From Acidilobaceae archaeon (GTDB lineage: Archaea > Thermoproteota > Thermoprotei_A > Sulfolobales > Acidilobaceae), in NCBI GenBank assembly GCA_027057815.1, contig JALURD010000191.1, forward strand, positions 1-9,451: DNA of 9,451 nucleotides. The letters are read 5' to 3'. The translations under genes and the position numbers were made by a program. Each line of letters opens with the position of its first letter. Within the stretch, counting starts at the first letter, position 1. Shown here piece after piece: positions 1 to 6,200 of the stretch. A model generated the notes under the pieces. The model was not told the DNA's origin and ran no database searches. It was given only the letters and a program-made list of their open reading frames with translations.

Positions 1-32
1 CCAGGCCCTCGGAGAGCAGGGAGGGTCAGGCT

Positions 33-506
33 ATGGCACGGGTTGAGAAGCAGCTCCGAATGCCCTTTATAGTCTTCGACTCTTTGGCGCAGACACATGC
101 ATCGGTCGACCCTGACACGGGGCACCTTGTATGCCACTACCATGAAGTTGGGGCTGCAGTCGTTGAAGTGGCTGGCAAGAAGTACCCTATGATGCTTATA
201 GGGGGTTGCATACTCGCCACCACGGACCCGGAGGCGGTTGAAGCCATAGAGTCGGAGTCACGCGAAATCGACGGGATCCCGTCTAGGCTCCACTCGGATC
301 CTTCTATAGCTCAGTGGCTCTCAGTGATGCTCCAACTGGTGAGGGAGCTTCAGGGTAAAGTGAAGGTGTATGTCACCCCCATGGACGCCTCTCAGGCTCT
401 AACGATAACCAGTAGGAATAAGGGGGTTGTGGTAGCGGTTATGCTGAGCCCTAATTGTTTGCAGATTGAAGAAAGAAGAGACAGGGGGACTGGGCTGTAC
501 CTTTAA
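33..506 (+). CDS. Hypothetical protein, 157 aa
   Basis: I do not recognise this protein. It reads as a soluble mixed alpha/beta protein with no signal peptide or membrane segment. A hydrophobic beta-like stretch (about residues 38-62, with GAAVVEVAG and MMLIGGCILAT) is followed by an acidic helix (DPEAVEAIESESREID), then another helix and two strands (KVKVYVT and GVVVAVML) near the C-terminus. The start at ATG 33 is supported by a GGGAGGG Shine-Dalgarno match at 19-25, seven bases upstream. The frame stays open to the left edge of the window, so a longer N-terminus cannot be excluded. The gene ends 23 bases before the stop of the convergent gene at 530-1027. The last roughly 15 residues are charged and look disordered. 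It is probably a real gene because the reading frame is long, has a ribosome site and has no competing frame. Confidence 0.65.
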   Translation: MARVEKQLRMPFIVFDSLAQTHASVDPDTGHLVCHYHEVGAAVVEVAGKKYPMMLIGGCILATTDPEAVEAIESESREIDGIPSRLHSDPSIAQWLSVMLQLVRELQGKVKVYVTPMDASQALTITSRNKGVVVAVMLSPNCLQIEERRDRGTGLYL

Positions 507-529
507 TTATGTCTATTTAAGGTTCGGAT

Positions 530-1027
530 TTACTTCTTGATGCCCCAGAGCTTCTTGACGGCTACCTTCATGCCAGCGCTGAGGCTGTCGAGTATCTTCG
601 GGTTCAGCTGCATCCTCACTCTCTCCGGCGGTGGGTGTATCTGGCTTAGCTCAATACCTAGGGCTAGCGTGTGCTCGAGTAGCTTGTGGCTGCCCTTGAA
701 CTTGTCGACTACGAAGTCCTCAAAGAGCGGTAACCAAGCGGTCGGGTCCCTGCTTCTCCTGATGAGTATCAGGTAGCCGCCGACTACGGGTCCTATCTCC
801 GGCTTGAGCCTGTAGAACTTGTAGTTCTCAGTGCCGCCCTCTTCTGTGACAAAGTCGTGCTTTTTCAGTACCTCAACCATTTTGGCGAAGACTTCCTGTG
901 CCTTCTTGCCGCCCATCCTTATGAGTGTAGCCTCTCTGGTCTCGGGGGTCGCGCTCCTAAACTGAATCACGGGACCCCTCGCGGTCTTCCTCAACACTAG
1001 CTTGTATGTCCTGCCCTCCAGAGCCAT
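530..1027 (-). CDS. Hypothetical basic protein, 165 aa
   Basis: The family is not recognised. The protein is soluble and rich in Lys and Arg, particularly at both ends: KLVLRKTARG lies near the N-terminus, and the C-terminus ends in a basic tail, MKVAVKKLWGIKK. The middle alternates helix (EVFAKMVEVLKKHDF) and strand (YKFYRLKPEIG, GGYLILIRRS), as in a compact alpha/beta domain. The basic character would suit contact with nucleic acid or ribosomes, but that is inference only, with no catalytic or HTH motif visible. ATG 1027 is favoured by a GGTGAG Shine-Dalgarno match at 1034-1039, six bases upstream. A TATA-like box lies at 1081-1088. It converges on the gene at 33-506 and is divergent from the thioesterase gene at 1328. 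Confidence 0.75.
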   Translation of the reverse strand: MALEGRTYKLVLRKTARGPVIQFRSATPETREATLIRMGGKKAQEVFAKMVEVLKKHDFVTEEGGTENYKFYRLKPEIGPVVGGYLILIRRSRDPTAWLPLFEDFVVDKFKGSHKLLEHTLALGIELSQIHPPPERVRMQLNPKILDSLSAGMKVAVKKLWGIKK

Positions 1028-1033
1028 CCTCTA

Positions 1034-1039
1034 CTCACC
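1034..1039 (-). promoter_or_regulatory. Shine-Dalgarno site for the gene starting at 1027
   Basis: On the minus strand this reads GGTGAG, with six bases before the ATG. It matches the archaeal 16S 3' end complement (GGAGGTGATC). A second GGTGAGG copy lies further upstream at 1051-1057 with no start codon near it. Confidence 0.55.
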
Positions 1040-1080
1040 CCTACCAGGGGCCTCACCTATAATTCAGTAGAGGCCACGGG

Positions 1081-1098
1081 TTAATAACTCTCTTCCTC
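1081..1098 (-). promoter_or_regulatory. TATA box and purine-rich BRE for the gene starting at 1027
   Basis: Read on the minus strand, a purine stretch GAGGAAGAGA (BRE-like) is followed by GTTATTAA at 1081-1088. This predicts a transcription start near 1057 and a leader of about 30 bases that carries the GGTGAG site. A second, weaker AT-rich run (AATTATAG on the minus strand, 1057-1064) could give a shorter leader. The call rests on pattern and spacing only. Confidence 0.5.
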
Positions 1099-1273
1099 AA
1101 CAGCCCCCCTGAAGTGAAGGTGAAGAAGCCCAACGAGTATTACCTCCGTAAACCTGGAACCCCTGCAGACCAGGGAAAAGCCCCTAATCAGAGTGGAAGG
1201 ACCCACTAATCGTTAAATACAAGTTTGAACGTGCCTGGTTCTATCCCCACCACGTTATGAAACAACCTCATTT

Positions 1274-1291
1274 TAGCGATTATATCGCGAT
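1274..1291 (+). promoter_or_regulatory. TATA box embedded in a palindrome, thioesterase promoter
   Basis: GCGAT-TAT-ATCGC at 1276-1288 is a perfect 5-3-5 inverted repeat whose centre is the AT-rich TTATAT at 1280-1285. An overlapping 8-base palindrome, ATCGCGAT, sits at 1284-1291. The TATA core lies about 25 bases before 1308-1310, which gives either a leader of about 18 bases for ATG 1328 or near-leaderless use of ATG 1313. A symmetric site directly on the TATA box would suit a repressor that blocks TBP, but no regulator is identified. Confidence 0.5.
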
Positions 1292-1314
1292 CCCCCATAG
1301 AGTCGCGTGTAGAT

Positions 1315-1319
1315 GGTGG
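1315..1319 (+). promoter_or_regulatory. Shine-Dalgarno site that favours ATG 1328
   Basis: GGTGG lies eight bases before ATG 1328. The upstream in-frame ATG at 1313 overlaps this site and has no ribosome site of its own. The same GGTGG-plus-eight-bases arrangement precedes ATG 2809, which supports choosing 1328. Confidence 0.5.
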
Positions 1320-1327
1320 CTGCACCT

Positions 1328-1729
1328 ATGTCTGGAGAGGCCTTTGAGAAGGTTAGGGAGGGAGCTTCGTGCAGAAGAGAGTGGAGGGTAACCGAGGAGA
1401 TGGCTGCAAGCCATCTGGCAAGACTTGGAGTTAAGGTGCTATCCACTCCCAGCATGGTTCTAATGGTTGAGGCTACTCTGAGAGAGTGCCTCGACCAGAT
1501 GCTACCAGAAGGCTTTACGACGGTGGGGACGGGCTTGTTTGTCAGGCATAAAGCCCCAGTGCCCGTGGAGGAAGAAGTAAGCGTTGAAGGAGTGATTCTT
1601 ACCGTTGACGGGGCGAGGGTCACCGCCTACGCTAAGGTAGTCTACAAGGGCCAAGTGGTTGGAGAAGTGTTGAACGAAAGAAGGATAGTCAAGCTGGAAG
1701 ATTATATTAAGCGGGTTTCTAGAACGTGA
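1328..1729 (+). CDS. FlK-like hotdog-fold acyl-CoA thioesterase, 133 aa
   Basis: This is a predicted small cytosolic hotdog-fold thioesterase that hydrolyses an acyl-CoA. It resembles Streptomyces fluoroacetyl-CoA thioesterase FlK along its length. The pattern T-x7-E in STPSMVLMVEATL gives Thr40 and Glu48, and His74 lies in VGTGLFVRHKAPVP. These sit at the same mutual spacing as FlK Thr42, Glu50 and His76, the catalytic residues. The segment before Thr40 is about six residues shorter than in FlK and lacks the two Phe residues (33 and 36) that form FlK's lid, so fluoroacetyl-CoA is unlikely to be the substrate. The C-terminal strands VSVEGVILTVDGARVTAYAK and the NERRIV motif complete the fold. 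I chose ATG 1328 for its GGTGG ribosome site; ATG 1313 would add five residues. The 3' end overlaps the convergent aldo/keto reductase gene by 11 bases. The natural acyl group is unknown. Confidence 0.85.
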   Translation: MSGEAFEKVREGASCRREWRVTEEMAASHLARLGVKVLSTPSMVLMVEATLRECLDQMLPEGFTTVGTGLFVRHKAPVPVEEEVSVEGVILTVDGARVTAYAKVVYKGQVVGEVLNERRIVKLEDYIKRVSRT

Positions 1730-2678
1730 CTCTAGTTAGCTTTATGCTGCGTGCTAGCTCGTAAAGCCTCCACCAGTCTCTTTCGGGGATCCTCCAGCCC
1801 ATAGCACCCGCGTTCTCCATAACTTGCTGCGGGTTCTTTGCTCCTGGTATGGGGACCACGACTGGGCTATAGGAGAGCAGCCAGTTCAAAACGATCTGAG
1901 CAGGCGTCTTGCCGAGTCTTGAGGCGAGCTCCTTTACAACCTCTGCTACCCGGAGGATTTGCCTATAATTGTCTGGGTGGAACAGGGGATCCCCAGACCT
2001 TACATCGTTCATTCCTTCCAGGTCCTCCATGGAGTATTTGCCTAGAACCGCGCCCTTAGCTAAGGGGCTCCAGGCTAGGAGGCTCATATCTTCGGCTTCA
2101 GCGTAGGGTAGATGCTCTTTCTCTGCCTCCAACTCTACTAGGTTAAAGCGGACTTGTATTATGTGAACGTCCTCACTCGCCAGGCACGCACGTGCAGACT
2201 CTATAAGCTCCACTGGGAAGTCGCTGAGACCGATGGCTTCAATGTAGCCCATTTTAACTAGCCGCTCGAGCGCCCTCATGTACTCGCATGTAGGCGTGTT
2301 AGTCCAGCAGGGCGGCCAGTGGACCTGCATGATATCTATCCTATCTGTTCTCAGCCTCTCCAGGCTCCTTCTGGTAGCCTTGAATACATCGTCATAGTTG
2401 AGCATCTCTCCAGGTATCTTCGTTGCTATAACTATCTCGTCCCTATTTACCCCGAGATCCCTAATAGCGCGGCCGATGAATTCCTCGCTCAGCCCACGCC
2501 CATACATTATAGCTGTGTCGATTAGGTTAACTCCAGCCTCGAAGGCTGCTTTGACTATCTCCCTAGCTTTCTCGTAATCGGTCACCCCCCATGAGGGGCT
2601 GAACTGCCATGTCCCAAGTCCTATTCTCGAGGCCTTCAGGCCGGATCTACCTAGCCACGTATACTCAACTGAGGCCAT
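1719..2678 (-). CDS. Aldo/keto reductase, 319 aa
   Basis: This is a cytosolic NAD(P)H-dependent oxidoreductase of the aldo/keto reductase superfamily (TIM barrel). It reduces aldehydes or ketones to alcohols, and the physiological substrate cannot be read from the sequence. The opening YTWLGRSGLKASRIGLGTW is typical of the family. The catalytic tetrad is complete: Asp54 in NLIDTA, Tyr59 in MYG, Lys87 in IATKIPG and His120 in IMQVHW. The substrate/cofactor loops GLSDF (150-154), QVRFNL (175-180) and AWSPLAKG (202-209) follow in order. The C-terminal cofactor-phosphate region IPGAKNPQQVMENAG (277-291) is intact, and the length is normal. ATG 2678 is preceded by a GTGATC ribosome site at 2683-2688, four bases away, and by a TATA box at 2717-2725. 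The gene converges with the thioesterase gene (11-base overlap) and is divergent from the small gene at 2809. Confidence 0.95.
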   Translation of the reverse strand: MASVEYTWLGRSGLKASRIGLGTWQFSPSWGVTDYEKAREIVKAAFEAGVNLIDTAIMYGRGLSEEFIGRAIRDLGVNRDEIVIATKIPGEMLNYDDVFKATRRSLERLRTDRIDIMQVHWPPCWTNTPTCEYMRALERLVKMGYIEAIGLSDFPVELIESARACLASEDVHIIQVRFNLVELEAEKEHLPYAEAEDMSLLAWSPLAKGAVLGKYSMEDLEGMNDVRSGDPLFHPDNYRQILRVAEVVKELASRLGKTPAQIVLNWLLSYSPVVVPIPGAKNPQQVMENAGAMGWRIPERDWWRLYELARSIKLTRVTF

Positions 2679-2682
2679 TGAC

Positions 2683-2688
2683 GATCAC
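2683..2688 (-). promoter_or_regulatory. Shine-Dalgarno site of the aldo/keto reductase
   Basis: GTGATC on the minus strand, four bases before ATG 2678, is an exact match to part of the complement of the archaeal 16S 3' end. It fixes this start for the reductase. Confidence 0.55.
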
Positions 2689-2716
2689 TGTGCAAGCGCG
2701 GTTCCATAGCTTCCAG

Positions 2717-2725
2717 GTTAAATTT
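2717..2725 (-). promoter_or_regulatory. TATA box of the aldo/keto reductase
   Basis: The minus strand reads AAATTTAAC. A start about 25 bases downstream, near 2693, would leave a leader of roughly 15 bases containing the GTGATC ribosome site. The 2736-2756 inverted repeat lies just upstream of this box. Confidence 0.5.
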
Positions 2726-2735
2726 GCATCTGGCC

Positions 2736-2756
2736 AGTATAGCTGTGCACTATACT
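2736..2756. promoter_or_regulatory. Perfect 7-7-7 inverted repeat in divergent promoter region
   Basis: AGTATAG, a seven-base spacer, then CTATACT form a perfect dyad of 21 bases. It lies between the aldo/keto reductase (-) and the small gene at 2809 (+). The right arm contains CACTATAC (2749-2755), the best TATA candidate for the rightward gene, about 25 bases before a start near 2778. The left arm is immediately upstream of the leftward TATA box. Symmetry, size (about two helical turns) and position fit a dimeric regulator site that could act on both genes. The regulator is not identified. Confidence 0.5.
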
Positions 2757-2795
2757 TCAGCTTAAGCCCTAGATCAAGCATGAATGACGCTTCCT

Positions 2796-2800
2796 GGTGG
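2796..2800 (+). promoter_or_regulatory. Shine-Dalgarno site favouring ATG 2809
   Basis: GGTGG lies eight bases before ATG 2809. It overlaps the alternative GTG start at 2797, which has no ribosome site of its own. Confidence 0.45.
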
Positions 2801-2808
2801 ACGCCGGT

Positions 2809-3177
2809 ATGATAAGCAATACCGATTGCCTTTGTGAGGAGGCCGCGGGCTGGCATTTGGTGAAGTGCCTCGCACCACCTCCTGGCGAGTACGAAGTTCA
2901 CCTTACAACTTCTTCGGGCACGATTCTAGTCGTGAATGAGGAGGGATTCTTCTTTAGAAGGTTTAGTGTGGATGAGTCCCTTCCCTTCATGGTTTCCCAC
3001 GATAGACCGGTTAAAGTTGAAGACTTAGACAAACTTGTTAGCCTTGACGAGGTGTTATGTTTGACCATTAGGGCTCTAAAGGAGGCATCTCTTCATGGAA
3101 GTGCCAGAGCTAAAAGGAAGATCCGCTCATGCAGTAGGTTAATAGAGAGATTGGAGGAAAAATGTATGAAAAAGTAG
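2809..3177 (+). CDS. Hypothetical Cys-containing protein, 122 aa
   Basis: The protein is not recognised. The N-terminal half carries C7, C9, H16 and C20, followed by beta-like segments (YEVHLTTSSGTILVVNEEGF). The C-terminal third is a run of charged helix from about residue 76 (KLVSLDEVLCLTIRALKEAS) to the basic, possibly coiled end (RLIERLEEKCMKK). The clustered Cys/His could bind a metal, but no standard zinc motif is complete. There is no signal peptide or membrane segment. ATG 2809 is preferred because GGTGG at 2796-2800 lies eight bases upstream; a GTG at 2797 would add four residues and overlap that site. It is divergent from the aldo/keto reductase, with a shared palindromic control region, and ends 33 bases before the convergent protease stop. 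Confidence 0.65.
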   Translation: MISNTDCLCEEAAGWHLVKCLAPPPGEYEVHLTTSSGTILVVNEEGFFFRRFSVDESLPFMVSHDRPVKVEDLDKLVSLDEVLCLTIRALKEASLHGSARAKRKIRSCSRLIERLEEKCMKK

Positions 3178-3210
3178 GAAGCAGGGGGATGGTGCTAGCT
3201 TAAGCTTTCG

Positions 3211-6200
3211 CTACGAGCTCCCCTGGACGTATACTCCGAATACTGTGTTGTAGATCAGTGGGGCATAGTATGGCAGGGCTACTCCGCCGCCTACGTTTAT
3301 GCCGACGGCGACGCTCAGGGCGTCCGAGAACGTGGTGGCGACTGCCAGGTAGGCTCCTGCGTCAGCGCTGGATGCATCGACTGCTACTGAGTATATCTTT
3401 ACGCTTCCGCTTCCTCCAGTGTAGACGTCGGCTGTTATGCCCGGCGTGTTGGCCTGGCCCTCTAATGGTATCACCGTGACGCCTAGTACGGTCTCCGTCG
3501 GCGTGTATGGCATGTACTCTAGTCCGTAGTAGACGAAGGTCTTCGACGCCACGCCTCCTTGCGGTGCTGTAATAGTGTTAGCGCCGACTATGCTGCCGAA
3601 GTGTAGGACCGTGAAGACTCTCTCAGACGTTGCATCGCTGAACTTCTGGTGTATTACGAGCCAGTAGAGTGTGTACTCCTCGCCGGTGAATAGGCTCCTT
3701 AGTGGGTCTAGGGGTGCTATGAATGCCGCCATGCCAGGCTTCGGCCAGTCGAAGTAACCATAGACGCCTACTACGTAGGGCATTGTCAGTTTCGCGCCTA
3801 GAACAGCCGCGTCTACGTATGTAAGGAACGAGAAGTCGACAACACCCCAAGTGTTGAGTCCCGGCCCTATAAGGCCGACGTCGTAGTCTGCGTACATGTT
3901 ACTCCAGTGCACCTTGACGGTTAATGTTGACGCCCTCATGTCGGGGTCTTTGACGAGTATCGGATACGTTCTCCAGTCTCCGGTCTCTGGTCTCCAGCCC
4001 TGATCTAGGGCGCCTCTGAACATGTAATTGTCGTATAGGAATGGCTGTGGGAATCCTGAGAACGTGAAGGTACTCCTCCCGTCACTTAGGTCTACTACAT
4101 ATGCTACAGGTATGCTTACAGGTACTAGAATCTTTTGCGCATCAGTCTCTATTACTAGGTATGCCTCGTATACTCCCGGTGCTAGGAAGTCTGGCACTGT
4201 TATCGTTACTGGCACGCTTGCTTCTCCATCTACAGTTAGCTCTACAGGGTAGCCGTGTATCATTAGGCAGTCTCCCTTCATGTAGATGTTGAGGCCACCG
4301 TTGAGTGGCACCATCTCGTAGCCTGGAGCTCCATAGTAGTCGTTGGCGAATACCCTGAGGTCTACTACAAGCTTAGCTTTAGCTGCTAGGTCTGTAGCGT
4401 TGAGGCCTAGTATGCTTGCAGCCGCTTCGGCCGCCTTCATGATGGCGTCCTGGGCGTTTCCTATCTCTAGGTGTGCCACTGGGCCTTCCCTGATGTCGTA
4501 GCCTAGCCTTGCGACTTCCCAGTATCCGTCTACAGCGTCAGGTATTCCGTTGTCGTTCAAGTCGAACCATACCGATAGCTCTGGCCCTAGGATTATCGCC
4601 GGTGTGCCCACGTCGGGCCTGCCGTAGGGATCGTCTGGATTCGGGGCGAAGTACACGTTTGCAGGTATTGCTAAGTCTAGCACTGCAAAGTCCGCCTTTG
4701 CCATCTCGTCGGTGATCGGTATCACTAGCCTAGTGCCCGGCGGTAAGCCTGTTAGGTTGAGGTATACCTTGCCGTCCTCGGTTGTTATGAAACCTGCGGC
4801 AGGAATCACGCCTAGCGTGTAGTCTTGGGTCATGAATGCCAGGAAGGATCCGGCTACGTTGAGAGCCTGGGAGAGTGGCATGGCCTCGCTCTTGAAGAAG
4901 GCATAGTCGTGGAGGCTGACGTTGACTGAACCCCCGCCGAGTACCTCCACCTTCAGCTCGAGTGTCTTAGAGTCTCCCGGCTTCATTACGCCTGGGTATA
5001 TAGCTGTGTCCTTAGCTCCTGCATCAAAGAATAAACCGTGCACGTCGCTGGGCGAGACTCCAAGTAGGGCGGCGAAGGTTTCATCGAAGAGGGATAATAT
5101 GGCGTGTGGAGTCTCATAGCTATATGCTATTACTCCTCCTTCTAGCACAGTCTTGACTGCCTCGTAGGCGTTCACGAAGCCGCTTCCCTGGCTGAACGGG
5201 TTATAACCCATGTCCGTAGCAGTGCTCTTCAGTATGACTTTAACTAGGAACGGATCGTAGTCCACGCCGGCCTGTCTCAACGCCTGGATTATCAGGGCAA
5301 CTACACCGCTAGTCATTGGGGTGGCTTCGCTGGTGCCGCCGAAGAGGTCGTAGGTGTACCTGCCATCCCATGCCGCATCTATAGCCCTGGTCCCGGCCCA
5401 CTCGAAGCTTCCTATGTTAGTTACATCCGGCTTAACGAAGCCAAACTGTGTTGGCCCCCTGTCGCTCCAGCTTATCACCTGGCCCCAGCCGCCTGGCAGG
5501 TAAGCCGCGTCTAGGGCAGCGCCGAAGAAGGGCCTATAGTAGAAGTCGGTGGCAGCGCCGACGGTTATGATCAGCGGGGTGGCCCCAGGCATGGTTACAG
5601 TGCCCCATCCTGGACCACCGTTGCCAGCAGCGTGTACGATTACTGTGCCGCTAACCGCCATTATGTAGGCCTGCCAAAGGCCAGTCGGGTCGGCGTCACT
5701 AGCGTAGCCAGTGTAAAGTAGCCAGCTGCTGCCCCAGCTGTTGCTTATAATGTCCACTTGGTGCTTGCCAGTGTATGTCCAAGTAAATGTAGCAGGGTCC
5801 ACTAGGTCGAAGCCCGCAAGCCATAGCTGGGCTGTGACCACGTCACCGTTGAAGAGGGCGGGCGCGCCGCCGACCTTGGCTCCTTTGGCTATGCCGGGCA
5901 TTGTTACCGTGCCCTGGAACCCTACTCCTGCCACGGGCCTCTCAACAGTGCCCGAGGCCGCGATGACGTGAGCCACTGAGGTTCCGTGGCCGTGGAAGTC
6001 GTAGAGTATGTCGACCCACTGGCCCCCTTCAGTGTCTAGGCCGGGTACCACAAGTGCTCCGGGCTCCCAGTCGCTGATCCAGTCTAGGTAGTATGTGTCT
6101 CCGAAGACGCCCCAGTAGTCGTAGAATGCCGCGGCTAGCGCTCCTAGGCTGAAGTCGACTACACCATCGCCTGTGAAGTCTCTCGCTATGACCTCGCTAC

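Larger units (their letters stand above)
1028..1327. other. Divergent intergenic control region
   Basis: This stretch of 300 bases separates the minus-strand gene at 530-1027 from the plus-strand thioesterase at 1328. It holds the leftward promoter (1081-1098) and the rightward TATA/palindrome (1276-1288). Another AT-rich TATA-like run, GTTAAATAC, lies at 1212-1220 on the plus strand without an obvious gene to serve. Between about 1100 and 1210 I see no RNA gene, C/D-box pair or repeat. Only very short reading frames occur: 1114-1209 plus with a GTG start, and 1206-1298 minus with an ATG start, 30 codons. Neither has a convincing ribosome site. Confidence 0.6.

Noticed and set aside
1..46. 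A possible end of an upstream plus-strand gene (frame 2, stop TGA 44-46) overlapping the first gene.
   Set aside because: Only 14 codons are visible and they are Gly-rich and featureless, so they cannot be told from chance.
753..766. CTGATGAG on the plus strand, similar to a C box of a C/D guide RNA.
   Set aside because: It lies antisense inside the coding region 530-1027, lacks the purine before TGATGA, and has no matching C'/D' and D boxes at proper spacing.
1114..1209. A 31-codon plus-strand frame starting GTG 1114 in the intergenic region.
   Set aside because: There is no ribosome site or promoter at a suitable distance, and the composition is low in hydrophobic residues.
1273..1623. 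A 116-codon minus-strand frame opposite the thioesterase gene.
   Set aside because: The opposite strand encodes a recognisable hotdog thioesterase with its catalytic residues; this frame is Ser/Thr/Leu-rich and without motifs.
2665..2901. A 78-codon minus-strand reading frame running from inside the 2809 gene into the start of the aldo/keto reductase gene.
   Set aside because: It covers the whole divergent promoter region including the TATA box and dyad, overlaps the better supported gene at 2809, and has Trp/Cys/His-rich composition typical of a shadow frame.
3178..3210. The palindrome AGCTTAAGCT (3197-3206) between the convergent 2809 gene and the protease, considered as a bidirectional terminator.
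   Set aside because: It has no loop and no T-run on either strand, and archaeal termination relies mainly on T-rich tracts, so it is more likely chance.
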